Made by a program: the position numbers and the translations under genes | The notes under the pieces: generated by a model | What the model was told of the DNA's origin: nothing | What the model saw: only the letters and a program-made list of their open reading frames with translations | Database searches by the model: none | Shown here: positions 1 through 5,371 of the stretch, in pieces | Layout: each line of letters starts with the position of its first letter | Position numbering within the stretch: the stretch's first letter is position 1 | Origin: CAUZEO01 sp963578625 | GTDB lineage: Bacteria; Verrucomicrobiota; Kiritimatiellia; SLOV01 | Direction of reading: 5' to 3' | Assembly: GCA_963578625.1 (NCBI GenBank) | Contig: CAUZEO010000327.1 | Location: 1-6,029 of the forward strand | Length of the DNA stretch: 6,029 nucleotides

Positions 1-252
1 GGGTACCCGGTGGTGTTTGACGCGACCCACAGCGTGCAGCGACCGGGCGCGGGCGGCACCGAGTCATCAGGCGACGGGCGCTTTGCTCCCTGCCTGGCCC
101 GGGCTGCAGTGGCGGCGGGTTGTGACGGCGTATTCATCGAAACACATTTGAACCCTGAAAAAGCATTGTCGGACCGGGACAACGCGATCCCTTTCCGGGC
201 CCTGCGGGCTCTTTGGCGCCGGCTTCGAGCTATAGATGAGATTGTTTCATGA
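1..252 (+). CDS. kdsA: 3-deoxy-8-phosphooctulonate (Kdo-8-P) synthase, C-terminal 83 residues (5' end outside window)
   Basis: KdsA condenses phosphoenolpyruvate with arabinose 5-phosphate to give Kdo-8-phosphate, the cytoplasmic precursor of the Kdo sugar of lipid A/LPS. The gene enters the window in frame at base 1, and only the C-terminal part of the TIM barrel is visible. Recognisable family blocks are FDATHSVQRPG (residues 6-16 of the visible part), GCDGVFIETH (40-49) and ALSDRDNAIP (55-64). The candidate metal ligands His10, Glu47 and Asp58 have spacings of 37 and 11 residues, as between His185, Glu222 and Asp233 of the Aquifex enzyme. Together with the SD-x-x motif in place of the CDGPS of E. 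coli KdsA, this points to the metal-dependent class; the diagnostic N-terminal Cys lies outside the window. The TGA stop overlaps the next ATG (ATGA, 249-252), so translation of the two genes is probably coupled. Identification is secure; the metal class is an inference. Confidence 0.95.
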   Translation, partial: GYPVVFDATHSVQRPGAGGTESSGDGRFAPCLARAAVAAGCDGVFIETHLNPEKALSDRDNAIPFRALRALWRRLRAIDEIVS

Positions 253-1316
253 GCGCGGAACATATCGAAGAGATCATCGTGAAAAGGAATATGAGGCGAC
301 AGAAGAGGTTGTGGCGGGCGGGAGGAATCACCGTGCTGGTAGCAGGGATTATTCTTCTGAGTTTCTGTCTTTTTTCGATGGCGCAGGAAGAGCGGACGTT
401 GAAGCGATTCCGGGTCCCGGAGTATGATGACGATGGCATAAAGAAGTCGGAACTGATTGGAGAAAATGCCGTCTTGAAGGCGGATGGCACAGCGGACATC
501 ACCGACCTGAAAATCGATTTCTACGAGCCGGACGGCAGCGTGAAAATGAAAGTCACCGCCCCGCACTGTAAGTACAGCCAGAAGCGAAAACTCGCGAAAT
601 CACCTTCGTCCGTACGCATTGAATCGGGCCGGATGGTTGTCACCGGTGATAACTTTGCATGGGACGGGGCGCGCGAGTTATTCAAGATTTTTACGAATTC
701 CGTGGTTGTCATTCAGGGCGACGGGAATTCGTTGGGGAACAAGGCAAAGATTCATGAACCGAACAACGGGAATTCTGATGAAGATGAAACACTGGAGAAT
801 CCAATGATGAACAAGAATCTGATGGCCGCTGGTGCGATGACCGCTATGATTGTCTCTCTCCCCGGCGGACTTGCCCCGACCGGGTATGCCGCAGAGACGG
901 AACTGGAGGAGGGTGTTACCGTGATTACTTCTGAGCGCCTGACCTTTGACTACCTGAAAAATTATGCGATTTTTGAACGAGATGTTGTCGTTGTGGATCC
1001 AAGCATGAGACTCACCACAGACAGGCTGGCAGTCTGGTTTGATGACGAGGGAGAGATCAAGTTGATCAAGGCCGAAGGAAACGTAGAGATTACGCAGGAC
1101 GACAAGCTTGCGCAGGCGGGCGAAGCAACGTATGACGTGCCGGCAGGAAAAATCCTGCTGGAAAAGAGTCCTCGACTGCAGCGCGGCCTTCATCACCTGA
1201 AAGGAACCACCATCACCTACTGGAGGAATGACGAGAAACTGGTGGTCGAGCCGAATTCCGAGCTTACGATCTATCCCGGATCCGGCGACAAGGATCTCAA
1301 CGTATTCGGCGACTGA
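249..1316 (+). CDS. lptC: LptC-LptA reading frame (in-frame fusion, or lptC without a stop before lptA)
   Basis: This 355-codon frame carries two LPS-transport proteins in order. Residues 1-23 are a basic cytoplasmic N-terminus (RRQKRLWR), 24-45 a single membrane anchor, and about 50-157 a periplasmic OstA/LptC-type beta-jellyroll with short alternating strands and a typical VTGDNFAWDG turn. This fits LptC, the bitopic subunit that passes LPS from the LptBFG transporter to LptA. Residues 158-185 are a polar, acidic linker. At 186 a second protein begins with Met-Met, a hydrophobic signal-peptide-like segment and an OstA domain (LptA, listed separately). LptC is normally about 190 residues, so the first 185 codons alone make a full-length protein. 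A true fusion is hard to reconcile with topology: a hydrophobic segment following a periplasmic domain would return to the membrane or be cleaved. The start at 249 overlaps the kdsA stop; its Shine-Dalgarno sequence is weak. Family assignment is good; whether a fused product exists is open. Confidence 0.8.
   Translation: MSAEHIEEIIVKRNMRRQKRLWRAGGITVLVAGIILLSFCLFSMAQEERTLKRFRVPEYDDDGIKKSELIGENAVLKADGTADITDLKIDFYEPDGSVKMKVTAPHCKYSQKRKLAKSPSSVRIESGRMVVTGDNFAWDGARELFKIFTNSVVVIQGDGNSLGNKAKIHEPNNGNSDEDETLENPMMNKNLMAAGAMTAMIVSLPGGLAPTGYAAETELEEGVTVITSERLTFDYLKNYAIFERDVVVVDPSMRLTTDRLAVWFDDEGEIKLIKAEGNVEITQDDKLAQAGEATYDVPAGKILLEKSPRLQRGLHHLKGTTITYWRNDEKLVVEPNSELTIYPGSGDKDLNVFGD
794..798 (+). promoter_or_regulatory. 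Shine-Dalgarno sequence for internal lptA start
   Basis: GGAGA lies 5 bases before the ATG at 804 and 8 bases before the ATG at 807. It is a better match than the sites before lptC or lptB. Its position directly before a signal-peptide-encoding segment supports independent initiation of LptA inside the longer open frame. Confidence 0.55.
804..1316 (+). CDS. lptA: LptA/OstA-family periplasmic LPS-transport protein, probable internal start within the lptC frame
   Basis: LptA forms the periplasmic beta-jellyroll bridge that carries LPS from LptC to the outer-membrane LptD. From the tandem ATG at 804 or 807 the product is 170 or 169 residues, close to the 185 of E. coli LptA. Residues 1-30 look like a Sec signal peptide: a short n-region with one Lys, an Ala/Met-rich core, and a plausible signal peptidase I site after GYA (residues 27-29). 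The mature part has the OstA pattern of repeated short strands, with ITSERLTFDY, LTTDRLAVWFD, IKAEGNVEITQ and AQAGEATYDV as clear repeats of the jellyroll unit. A Shine-Dalgarno sequence (GGAGA, 794-798) stands 5 bases before the first ATG and 8 before the second. The signal peptide, ribosome-binding site and length all argue that LptA is made separately, although the upstream frame has no stop. The next gene, lptB, follows after 3 bases. Confidence 0.75.
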   Translation: MMNKNLMAAGAMTAMIVSLPGGLAPTGYAAETELEEGVTVITSERLTFDYLKNYAIFERDVVVVDPSMRLTTDRLAVWFDDEGEIKLIKAEGNVEITQDDKLAQAGEATYDVPAGKILLEKSPRLQRGLHHLKGTTITYWRNDEKLVVEPNSELTIYPGSGDKDLNVFGD

Positions 1317-1319
1317 TCT

Positions 1320-2057
1320 ATGGGCGACAATGGAACAAAGCTTCTCCGAACCGAAGAGCTGGTAAAGGCGTACGGCGGAAAGCGCGTCGTAAACGGCGTA
1401 AACCTGGAAGTCGGCGCCGGTGAGATCGTCGGGTTGCTGGGCCCGAACGGCGCTGGGAAGACCACCTCGTTTTACATGACGGTGGGCCTGGTTCGGCCGA
1501 CGGAAGGGGAGATCATTTTCCGCGGCGAATCCGTTACCAAGGTCCCGATGTATCAGCGGGCGCGGCTTGGAATGGGCTATCTTTCCCAGGAGCCATCGAT
1601 CTTTCGCAGCCTCACCGTGGAACAGAATGTGATGGCGATTCTTGAATCGCTGCCATTGACCCGGGCCGAGCGGCGTGAGCGCCTGATGTATCTGCTGGAA
1701 GAACTGAAAATCACCCGGATCGCAAAACAGAAAGCGTACACCCTCAGTGGGGGGGAGCGTCGAAGGCTGGAGATTACCCGTGCCCTGGTAACCAGTCCGA
1801 GCCTGATCCTGCTTGATGAGCCGTTCAGCGGGGTCGACCCGCTGGCCGTCTGTGACGTCCAGAAGATCATCATTGAATTGAAGGAACGAGGATTGGGAAT
1901 CCTGATTACCGACCATAACGTTCGTGAGACGCTTGCGGTGGTGGATCGTGCTTACCTGATCTGCGAGGGAAAGGTGCTCCGGGAGGGCACCAGTGACTTT
2001 TTGATCAATGACGAAGTGAGTCGGGAATTGTATCTCGGGCCTCGTTTCAGTATGTGA
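1320..2057 (+). CDS. lptB: LPS export ABC transporter ATP-binding protein LptB
   Basis: LptB is the cytoplasmic ATPase of the LptB2FG transporter, which extracts LPS from the inner membrane and pushes it through LptC and LptA. The 245 residues match the family length (241 in E. coli). All ABC motifs are intact: A-loop Tyr18, Walker A GPNGAGKTT (41-49, Lys47), Q-loop Gln90 in GYLSQEPSIF, signature LSGGERRRLEITRAL (142-156), Walker B with catalytic Glu167 in LLDEPFSGVDP, and H-loop His199 in ITDHNVRETL. The GYLSQE.SIF and LSGGERRR.EI.RAL combination and the DHNVRETL block are characteristic of LptB rather than of other ABC ATPases. The ATG at 1320 is 3 bases after the lptA stop and has no good Shine-Dalgarno sequence, so translational coupling is likely. 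The partner permeases LptF and LptG are not in the window. The usual downstream partner in many Proteobacteria, rpoN, is replaced here by hprK. Confidence 0.97.
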   Translation: MGDNGTKLLRTEELVKAYGGKRVVNGVNLEVGAGEIVGLLGPNGAGKTTSFYMTVGLVRPTEGEIIFRGESVTKVPMYQRARLGMGYLSQEPSIFRSLTVEQNVMAILESLPLTRAERRERLMYLLEELKITRIAKQKAYTLSGGERRRLEITRALVTSPSLILLDEPFSGVDPLAVCDVQKIIIELKERGLGILITDHNVRETLAVVDRAYLICEGKVLREGTSDFLINDEVSRELYLGPRFSM

Positions 2058-2079
2058 TCCGGAGCGAAGAGGGTTTGCG

Positions 2080-3024
2080 ATGTCAACGACGGTTGGAGAA
2101 TTCTATCATGCGGGACGAGAACAACTCGATCTGCAGGTTGTCCAGGGGGAAGAATACCTCGGACGGGTCATTCCCGAACCCGCCCTGAATCGTCCTGGAT
2201 TGGCGCTAGCGGGCTTCTTTCAATACTTCGCCAACAAACGGATCCAGGTCATGGGGCTGGCGGAACTAACCTACCTGAAGAGTCTCCAACCTGAAGAGCG
2301 CGAAGAGCGTATCAAGCAGTTCTTTCAGACCCATATTCCGGCCGTCGCCGTAACCCGCGGACGGAAAGTTCCCCGGGGGGTGCTGAAATGCAGCGAAGAA
2401 ATGCATGTTCCGATTCTGAAAACGTCCCAAATCACCATGAATTTCATCAATGCAGCGACCATCATTCTCGAAGATCTCGGCAGCCCGACGATGAGGATGC
2501 ACGGTACAATGGTGGATGTAATGGGGATGGGTGTGCTCATCAAGGGGGATCCGGGCCTTGGGAAGAGCGAAATCGGCTTGGCTCTTGTCAAGCGGGGTCA
2601 CAGCCTCGTTGCCGACGATGTGACCGTTTTGCATCGGGATCGATGGGGGGCAATTATGGGCAGTGCCCTCGAAGTAACACGCTATCACATGGAGATTCGC
2701 GGCCTGGGGCTGATTCATGTACCCAGCCTGTTCGGTATCGCATCCATGAGAATACGAATGAAGCTTGACTTGATTGTCCATCTTAAAACGCTGGACGGGA
2801 AAACTTCACTGGACCGGACCGGGTTGTCCCCCCAGACTGCGGATGTGATGGGGTCCCGCATACCGGAAATCACGATTCCCGTGGCGCCGGGAAGGGATCT
2901 CTCCCTTATTGTGGAAGTAGCGGCACTGAACCAGAAGTTGAAGATTATGGGTCACGATGCCGCCAAGGAATTGGACGATAAGCTGATAGGAATGCTTTCG
3001 AAAAAAGCAGGAACCAGCGCGTGA
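2080..3024 (+). CDS. hprK: HPr kinase/phosphorylase HprK
   Basis: HprK is a bifunctional cytoplasmic enzyme that phosphorylates HPr on its regulatory serine with ATP or pyrophosphate and removes that phosphate with inorganic phosphate, linking energy state to carbon regulation. The 314 residues are the usual length. An N-terminal domain (about 1-130) precedes the catalytic domain, which has HGTMVDVMG (His141), the P-loop GDPGLGKSE (156-164), Asp179-Asp180 in LVADDV, the HprK signature MEIRGLGLIHV (204-214), the Arg246 region (LDRTG), and the C-terminal PVAPGRDLSLIVEVAALN block (267-284). All residues expected for both activities appear to be present. The P-loop has Pro158 where GDSG or GESG is more usual. 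A good ribosome-binding site (AAGAGGG, 2067-2073) lies 6 bases before the ATG, 22 bases after lptB. The stop overlaps the start of ptsH, which encodes its substrate; this adjacency strongly supports the call. Confidence 0.96.
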   Translation: MSTTVGEFYHAGREQLDLQVVQGEEYLGRVIPEPALNRPGLALAGFFQYFANKRIQVMGLAELTYLKSLQPEEREERIKQFFQTHIPAVAVTRGRKVPRGVLKCSEEMHVPILKTSQITMNFINAATIILEDLGSPTMRMHGTMVDVMGMGVLIKGDPGLGKSEIGLALVKRGHSLVADDVTVLHRDRWGAIMGSALEVTRYHMEIRGLGLIHVPSLFGIASMRIRMKLDLIVHLKTLDGKTSLDRTGLSPQTADVMGSRIPEITIPVAPGRDLSLIVEVAALNQKLKIMGHDAAKELDDKLIGMLSKKAGTSA

Positions 3025-3368
3025 GCGAGATAGACACTACAGTACCAGGAGCGGTGCCCGAGGTCGTACGGGTATTCAAAGTCGTAAATAAGAACGGGAT
3101 TCATGCCCGTCCAGCGGCGCTGCTGGTGGATACGGCGAGCCGGTATTCGAGCGAGATCGAGCTCGAGAACGATGGGCATGTCGCCTCCGCCAAAAGTATC
3201 CTGAGCGTCATGACTATTGAGGCATGCCCCGGTGCAACCGTGACCGTGCGGGCAAAGGGGGCAGATGCTCACCGCGCGATGGAAGCCCTGGCTCTCCTCT
3301 TCGAGCAGGGGTTTTCGGAAAGCGCCGCCGACGGTTCCGAAGAGGACATGGACCCGTTCGAGGAGTGA
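3021..3368 (+). CDS. ptsH: HPr phosphocarrier protein with N- and C-terminal extensions
   Basis: HPr-fold protein of 115 residues. The active-site His28 lies in NGIHARPAA, and the regulatory serine Ser59 lies in ASAKSILSVM. Their spacing of 31 residues equals that of His15 and Ser46 in classical HPr, so both the PEP-dependent site and the HprK-dependent site are kept. The core (about 14-98) is preceded by about 13 extra residues and followed by an acidic tail (99-115, rich in Asp and Glu), which makes it longer than the usual 85-90. The start is GTG at 3021, overlapping the hprK stop as GTGA; AGGA at 3009-3012 is 8 bases upstream. No enzyme I (ptsI), EIIA or sugar-specific permease gene is in the window, so whether it carries phosphate for sugar uptake or serves only as a regulator cannot be told. 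The HPr family call is secure; the name ptsH is used for convenience, since an NPr/Crh-type regulatory role is possible. Confidence 0.92.
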   Translation: MSEIDTTVPGAVPEVVRVFKVVNKNGIHARPAALLVDTASRYSSEIELENDGHVASAKSILSVMTIEACPGATVTVRAKGADAHRAMEALALLFEQGFSESAADGSEEDMDPFEE

Positions 3369-3406
3369 GTTCTCTCTCCCCGGAAACCAGGCACTGAATC
3401 CAGGCA

Positions 3407-3422
3407 CCGGGAATCCTCCCGG
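3407..3422 (+). other. GC-rich hairpin after ptsH
   Basis: A perfect 6-base-pair stem (CCGGGA with TCCCGG) encloses a 4-base loop, 38 bases after the ptsH stop. It could weaken transcription at the end of the lpt-hprK-ptsH block or form part of a metK leader structure. It lacks the downstream T-run of an intrinsic terminator, so it is not called as one. Confidence 0.35.
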
Positions 3423-3502
3423 GACGTCCGTAAGGTGGCGTTGGAAGTACTTGAAATTCCCCCGTGATTCGTTCACCGTACGCCGCTTGCAATCAAGATT
3501 TG

Positions 3503-3508
3503 AAAGGA
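3503..3508 (+). promoter_or_regulatory. Shine-Dalgarno sequence that fixes the metK start
   Basis: AAAGGA stands 9 bases before the ATG at 3518. It supports that ATG over the in-frame GTG at 3464, whose extra 18 residues have no similarity to the MetK N-terminus. Confidence 0.7.
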
Positions 3509-3517
3509 CACGGAACG

Positions 3518-4684
3518 ATGGCGCAAAGACAGCTTTTTACTTCTGAATCAGTCACTGAAGGTCACCCGGACAAGATGTGTGACGGAATTTCCGACGCCGT
3601 TCTTGACGCGACGTTGGCCCAGGACAAGCGTAGCCGCGTGGCCTGTGAGACGCTGGTCAAGACCGGGATGGCCGTGGTGGCCGGGGAAATTACCACCAAT
3701 GCGATTGTTAATTACGCCGATGTGGTCCGGAAGAAGATCGAAAAAATCGGATATGTGGATTCCGGCATGGGGTTTGACGCACACACGTGCGCAGTGCTGG
3801 TCGCGCTGGACCGGCAGTCCCCAGACATTTCCCAGGGTGTAACAACGGGCAAGGGGCTCCATAAGGAGCAGGGCGCCGGTGACCAGGGAATGATGTTCGG
3901 ATATGCCTGCAACGAGACGAAAGAGCTTATGCCGATGCCCATCATGCTTGCGCACCGCTTGACCCGGCGACTCTCCCAGGTGCGCCGCAATGGCGCTTGT
4001 GACTTTCTGCGGCCGGACGGGAAATCCCAGGTTTCCGTCGTGTACGAGGAGGGAAAGCCGACCCGGATCGATACCGTCGTGATCTCTTCCCAGCACAGCC
4101 CGGATATTGCCCACCGCAAATTGAAGCAGGCCATCATCGAGGAAGTCATTGAGAAAGAGCTTCCCGGGAAAATGATCGATCGCAAAACCCGCTACCTGGT
4201 GAACCCGACAGGCCGTTTCGTTACCGGGGGGCCGCAGGGCGACTGTGGATTGACCGGCCGGAAAATCATCGTCGACACCTATGGCGGCATGGGGCGGCAC
4301 GGCGGCGGCGCCTTTTCCGGCAAGGACCCGTCCAAGGTGGATCGCAGCGCGGCCTATATGGCCCGCTACGTGGCGAAGAACATTGTCGCGGCAAAACTGG
4401 CGAGCCGTTGCGAGGTACAGTTGGCCTATGCCATCGGCTATCCCGAGCCGGTGTCGGTTCTGGTGGATACGTTCGGCACCGGTACTGCATCTCCCGAGAG
4501 AATCGAAAAAGCGGTTCGCAAAGTATTCGGCTTGCGTCCCGCCGAAATCGTTAAAAAACTCGACTTGCTCCGTCCTATCTATGAAGCGACGTCCGCGTAT
4601 GGTCATTTCGGGCGTACCTCGCAACTCAATTCGTTCACGTGGGAGCGGACTGACCGCGCCGCCGCGCTCAAGGCAGCTCTCTGA
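3518..4684 (+). CDS. metK: S-adenosylmethionine synthetase (methionine adenosyltransferase)
   Basis: MetK makes S-adenosylmethionine from methionine and ATP in the cytoplasm, with cleavage of the tripolyphosphate intermediate; SAM is the main methyl donor. The 388 residues are close to the 384 of E. coli MetK. The N-terminus reads QLFTSESVTEGHPDK with the conserved His16, Asp18 and Lys19. The two family signatures are present: GAGDQGMMFGYA (119-130) and the P-loop-like GGGAFSGKDPSKVDRSAAY (262-280). The C-terminus has the usual YGHFGR (361-366) and FTWERTDR (373-380) blocks. No active-site residue appears lost. The start at 3518 is chosen for its Shine-Dalgarno sequence (3503-3508) and its fit to the family; a GTG 54 bases upstream would add an unrelated leader peptide. 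The gene follows ptsH after a 149-base gap and may have its own promoter. The HEAT-like gene begins 19 bases after its stop. Confidence 0.97.
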   Translation: MAQRQLFTSESVTEGHPDKMCDGISDAVLDATLAQDKRSRVACETLVKTGMAVVAGEITTNAIVNYADVVRKKIEKIGYVDSGMGFDAHTCAVLVALDRQSPDISQGVTTGKGLHKEQGAGDQGMMFGYACNETKELMPMPIMLAHRLTRRLSQVRRNGACDFLRPDGKSQVSVVYEEGKPTRIDTVVISSQHSPDIAHRKLKQAIIEEVIEKELPGKMIDRKTRYLVNPTGRFVTGGPQGDCGLTGRKIIVDTYGGMGRHGGGAFSGKDPSKVDRSAAYMARYVAKNIVAAKLASRCEVQLAYAIGYPEPVSVLVDTFGTGTASPERIEKAVRKVFGLRPAEIVKKLDLLRPIYEATSAYGHFGRTSQLNSFTWERTDRAAALKAAL

Positions 4685-4703
4685 GCGGCCGTCTCCGACC
4701 CTG

Positions 4704-5342
4704 ATGAGATCGGTTGGCCAGCTTGAGCGGGAACTCGATGGTCTCGTTCGAGCCAGCTACTATGAGGAAGATTACGAGTTGCTCTGGACGCTGCGGCGAT
4801 TCGGCACTTCGCTGGCAAGGGAGGAGTATGGGCGGTTCTGCGAAATCGCGATCCGGCGCCTGGCTGACGACCCCTCCATCCTTTCGGTGATCATTGTTTC
4901 GGCGGTCCGGATCCCTACCGCGGTTCCACTCCTCTGTTCCATCCTGGACGGGCAGCGTGAGACCGGAGTCCTGACCCGCGCCATCCTTTCGGCCCTCCGG
5001 GAGTACGGAGACCCCGCATCCTTCCCGTCCGTCGAGCGACTCCTTGACTCCGATCAGGAACAAGAGGCTCTATCGACTCTTGCGAGGATTGATTTTTCCC
5101 GCTCCCTGTTCTACGTAATCCGGTCCGCGGAGCGAGAATACCTTCTCGATGCCAGTATTCATGTTCTTCACGAAGAAAAGAAGTCGACCGACATTTCGCG
5201 GTTGATCCGAAGTCTTGGGGCCCACGCCCGGATATCCGATCAGCCCGTCGTGGAAAGAGTGGAAATGATACTGCGGTGCAAGTCGGGCGATTTTAATCCA
5301 TTTACGGAACAGGAAATTGAAAAGATCCTGACAGAGTTGTAA
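4704..5342 (+). CDS. HEAT-repeat-like protein of unknown function
   Basis: I do not recognise a named family. The 212-residue product is predicted to be soluble and largely alpha-helical, without a signal peptide or membrane segment. Residues about 70-130 show HEAT-like helix pairs: TAVPLLCSILD (72-82), then ILSALREYGDPASFPSVERLLDSD (94-117), whose A-L-x-x-x-G-D-P-A-x-x-P-x-V-x-x-L-L pattern is typical of a HEAT unit, then EALSTLARID (121-130). The N-terminal part (1-55) is rich in Glu, Arg and Tyr, and the C-terminus ends in a charged helix (FTEQEIEKILTEL). Such repeats usually form a scaffold for binding another protein; the partner is unknown. The ATG at 4704 is 19 bases after metK and has no visible Shine-Dalgarno sequence, so translation may be coupled to metK. 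The frame also stays open backwards through the metK 3' end, but that part is only a shadow of metK. It converges with the minus-strand gene, 29 bases away. Confidence 0.75.
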   Translation: MRSVGQLERELDGLVRASYYEEDYELLWTLRRFGTSLAREEYGRFCEIAIRRLADDPSILSVIIVSAVRIPTAVPLLCSILDGQRETGVLTRAILSALREYGDPASFPSVERLLDSDQEQEALSTLARIDFSRSLFYVIRSAEREYLLDASIHVLHEEKKSTDISRLIRSLGAHARISDQPVVERVEMILRCKSGDFNPFTEQEIEKILTEL

Positions 5343-5371
5343 CGGAAGGGTCCGGGACCTCCGCTACAAGA

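Larger units (their letters stand above)
3369..3517 (+). other. Intergenic leader between ptsH and metK with short palindromes
   Basis: This 149-base stretch is the largest non-coding gap in the window. It contains an 8-base direct repeat CCAGGCAC (3387-3394 and 3400-3407), a hairpin CCGGGA-ATCC-TCCCGG (3407-3422), the perfect palindromes GGACGTCC (3422-3429) and AAGTACTT (3445-3452), and a small CTTG-CAAT-CAAG hairpin (3486-3497). No T-run follows the main hairpin, so it is not a classical intrinsic terminator. I could not match the leader to the SAM-I, SAM-II or SAH riboswitch consensus by eye. A TTGAAA (3451-3456) resembles a -35 box, but no fitting -10 box lies 16-18 bases downstream. A promoter or structured leader for metK is plausible here but not shown. 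Confidence 0.4.

Noticed and set aside
291..293. Alternative LptC start at the ATG after AAGGA (284-288)
   Set aside because: The purine-rich site is only 2 bases before this ATG, too close for normal initiation; the ATG at 249 overlaps the kdsA stop as in other junctions of this operon.
678..1916. Long minus-strand open frame of 412 codons opposite lptC/lptA and lptB
   Set aside because: It lies antisense to clear LptA and LptB coding sequence, has no recognisable domain, and is explained by GC-rich codon use in the real genes.
3451..3480. Possible metK promoter with TTGAAA as the -35 box
   Set aside because: No sequence resembling TATAAT lies 16-18 bases downstream.
3464..3517. 18-residue N-terminal extension of MetK from a GTG start
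   Set aside because: The extension does not resemble any MetK N-terminus, and the ATG at 3518 has a good ribosome-binding site.
3548..4624. Minus-strand open frame of 358 codons opposite metK
   Set aside because: It mirrors a strongly conserved metK gene and shows no domain of its own.
4281..4703. Upstream extension of the HEAT-like frame through the metK 3' end
   Set aside because: It reads metK in another frame and gives an Arg/Pro/Trp-rich sequence of low plausibility; the real start is taken as the ATG at 4704.
5349..5360. Possible terminator between the convergent HEAT-like and signalling genes
   Set aside because: Only a short GGTC/GACC stem with a 3-base loop is visible, with no T-run on either strand; too weak to call.
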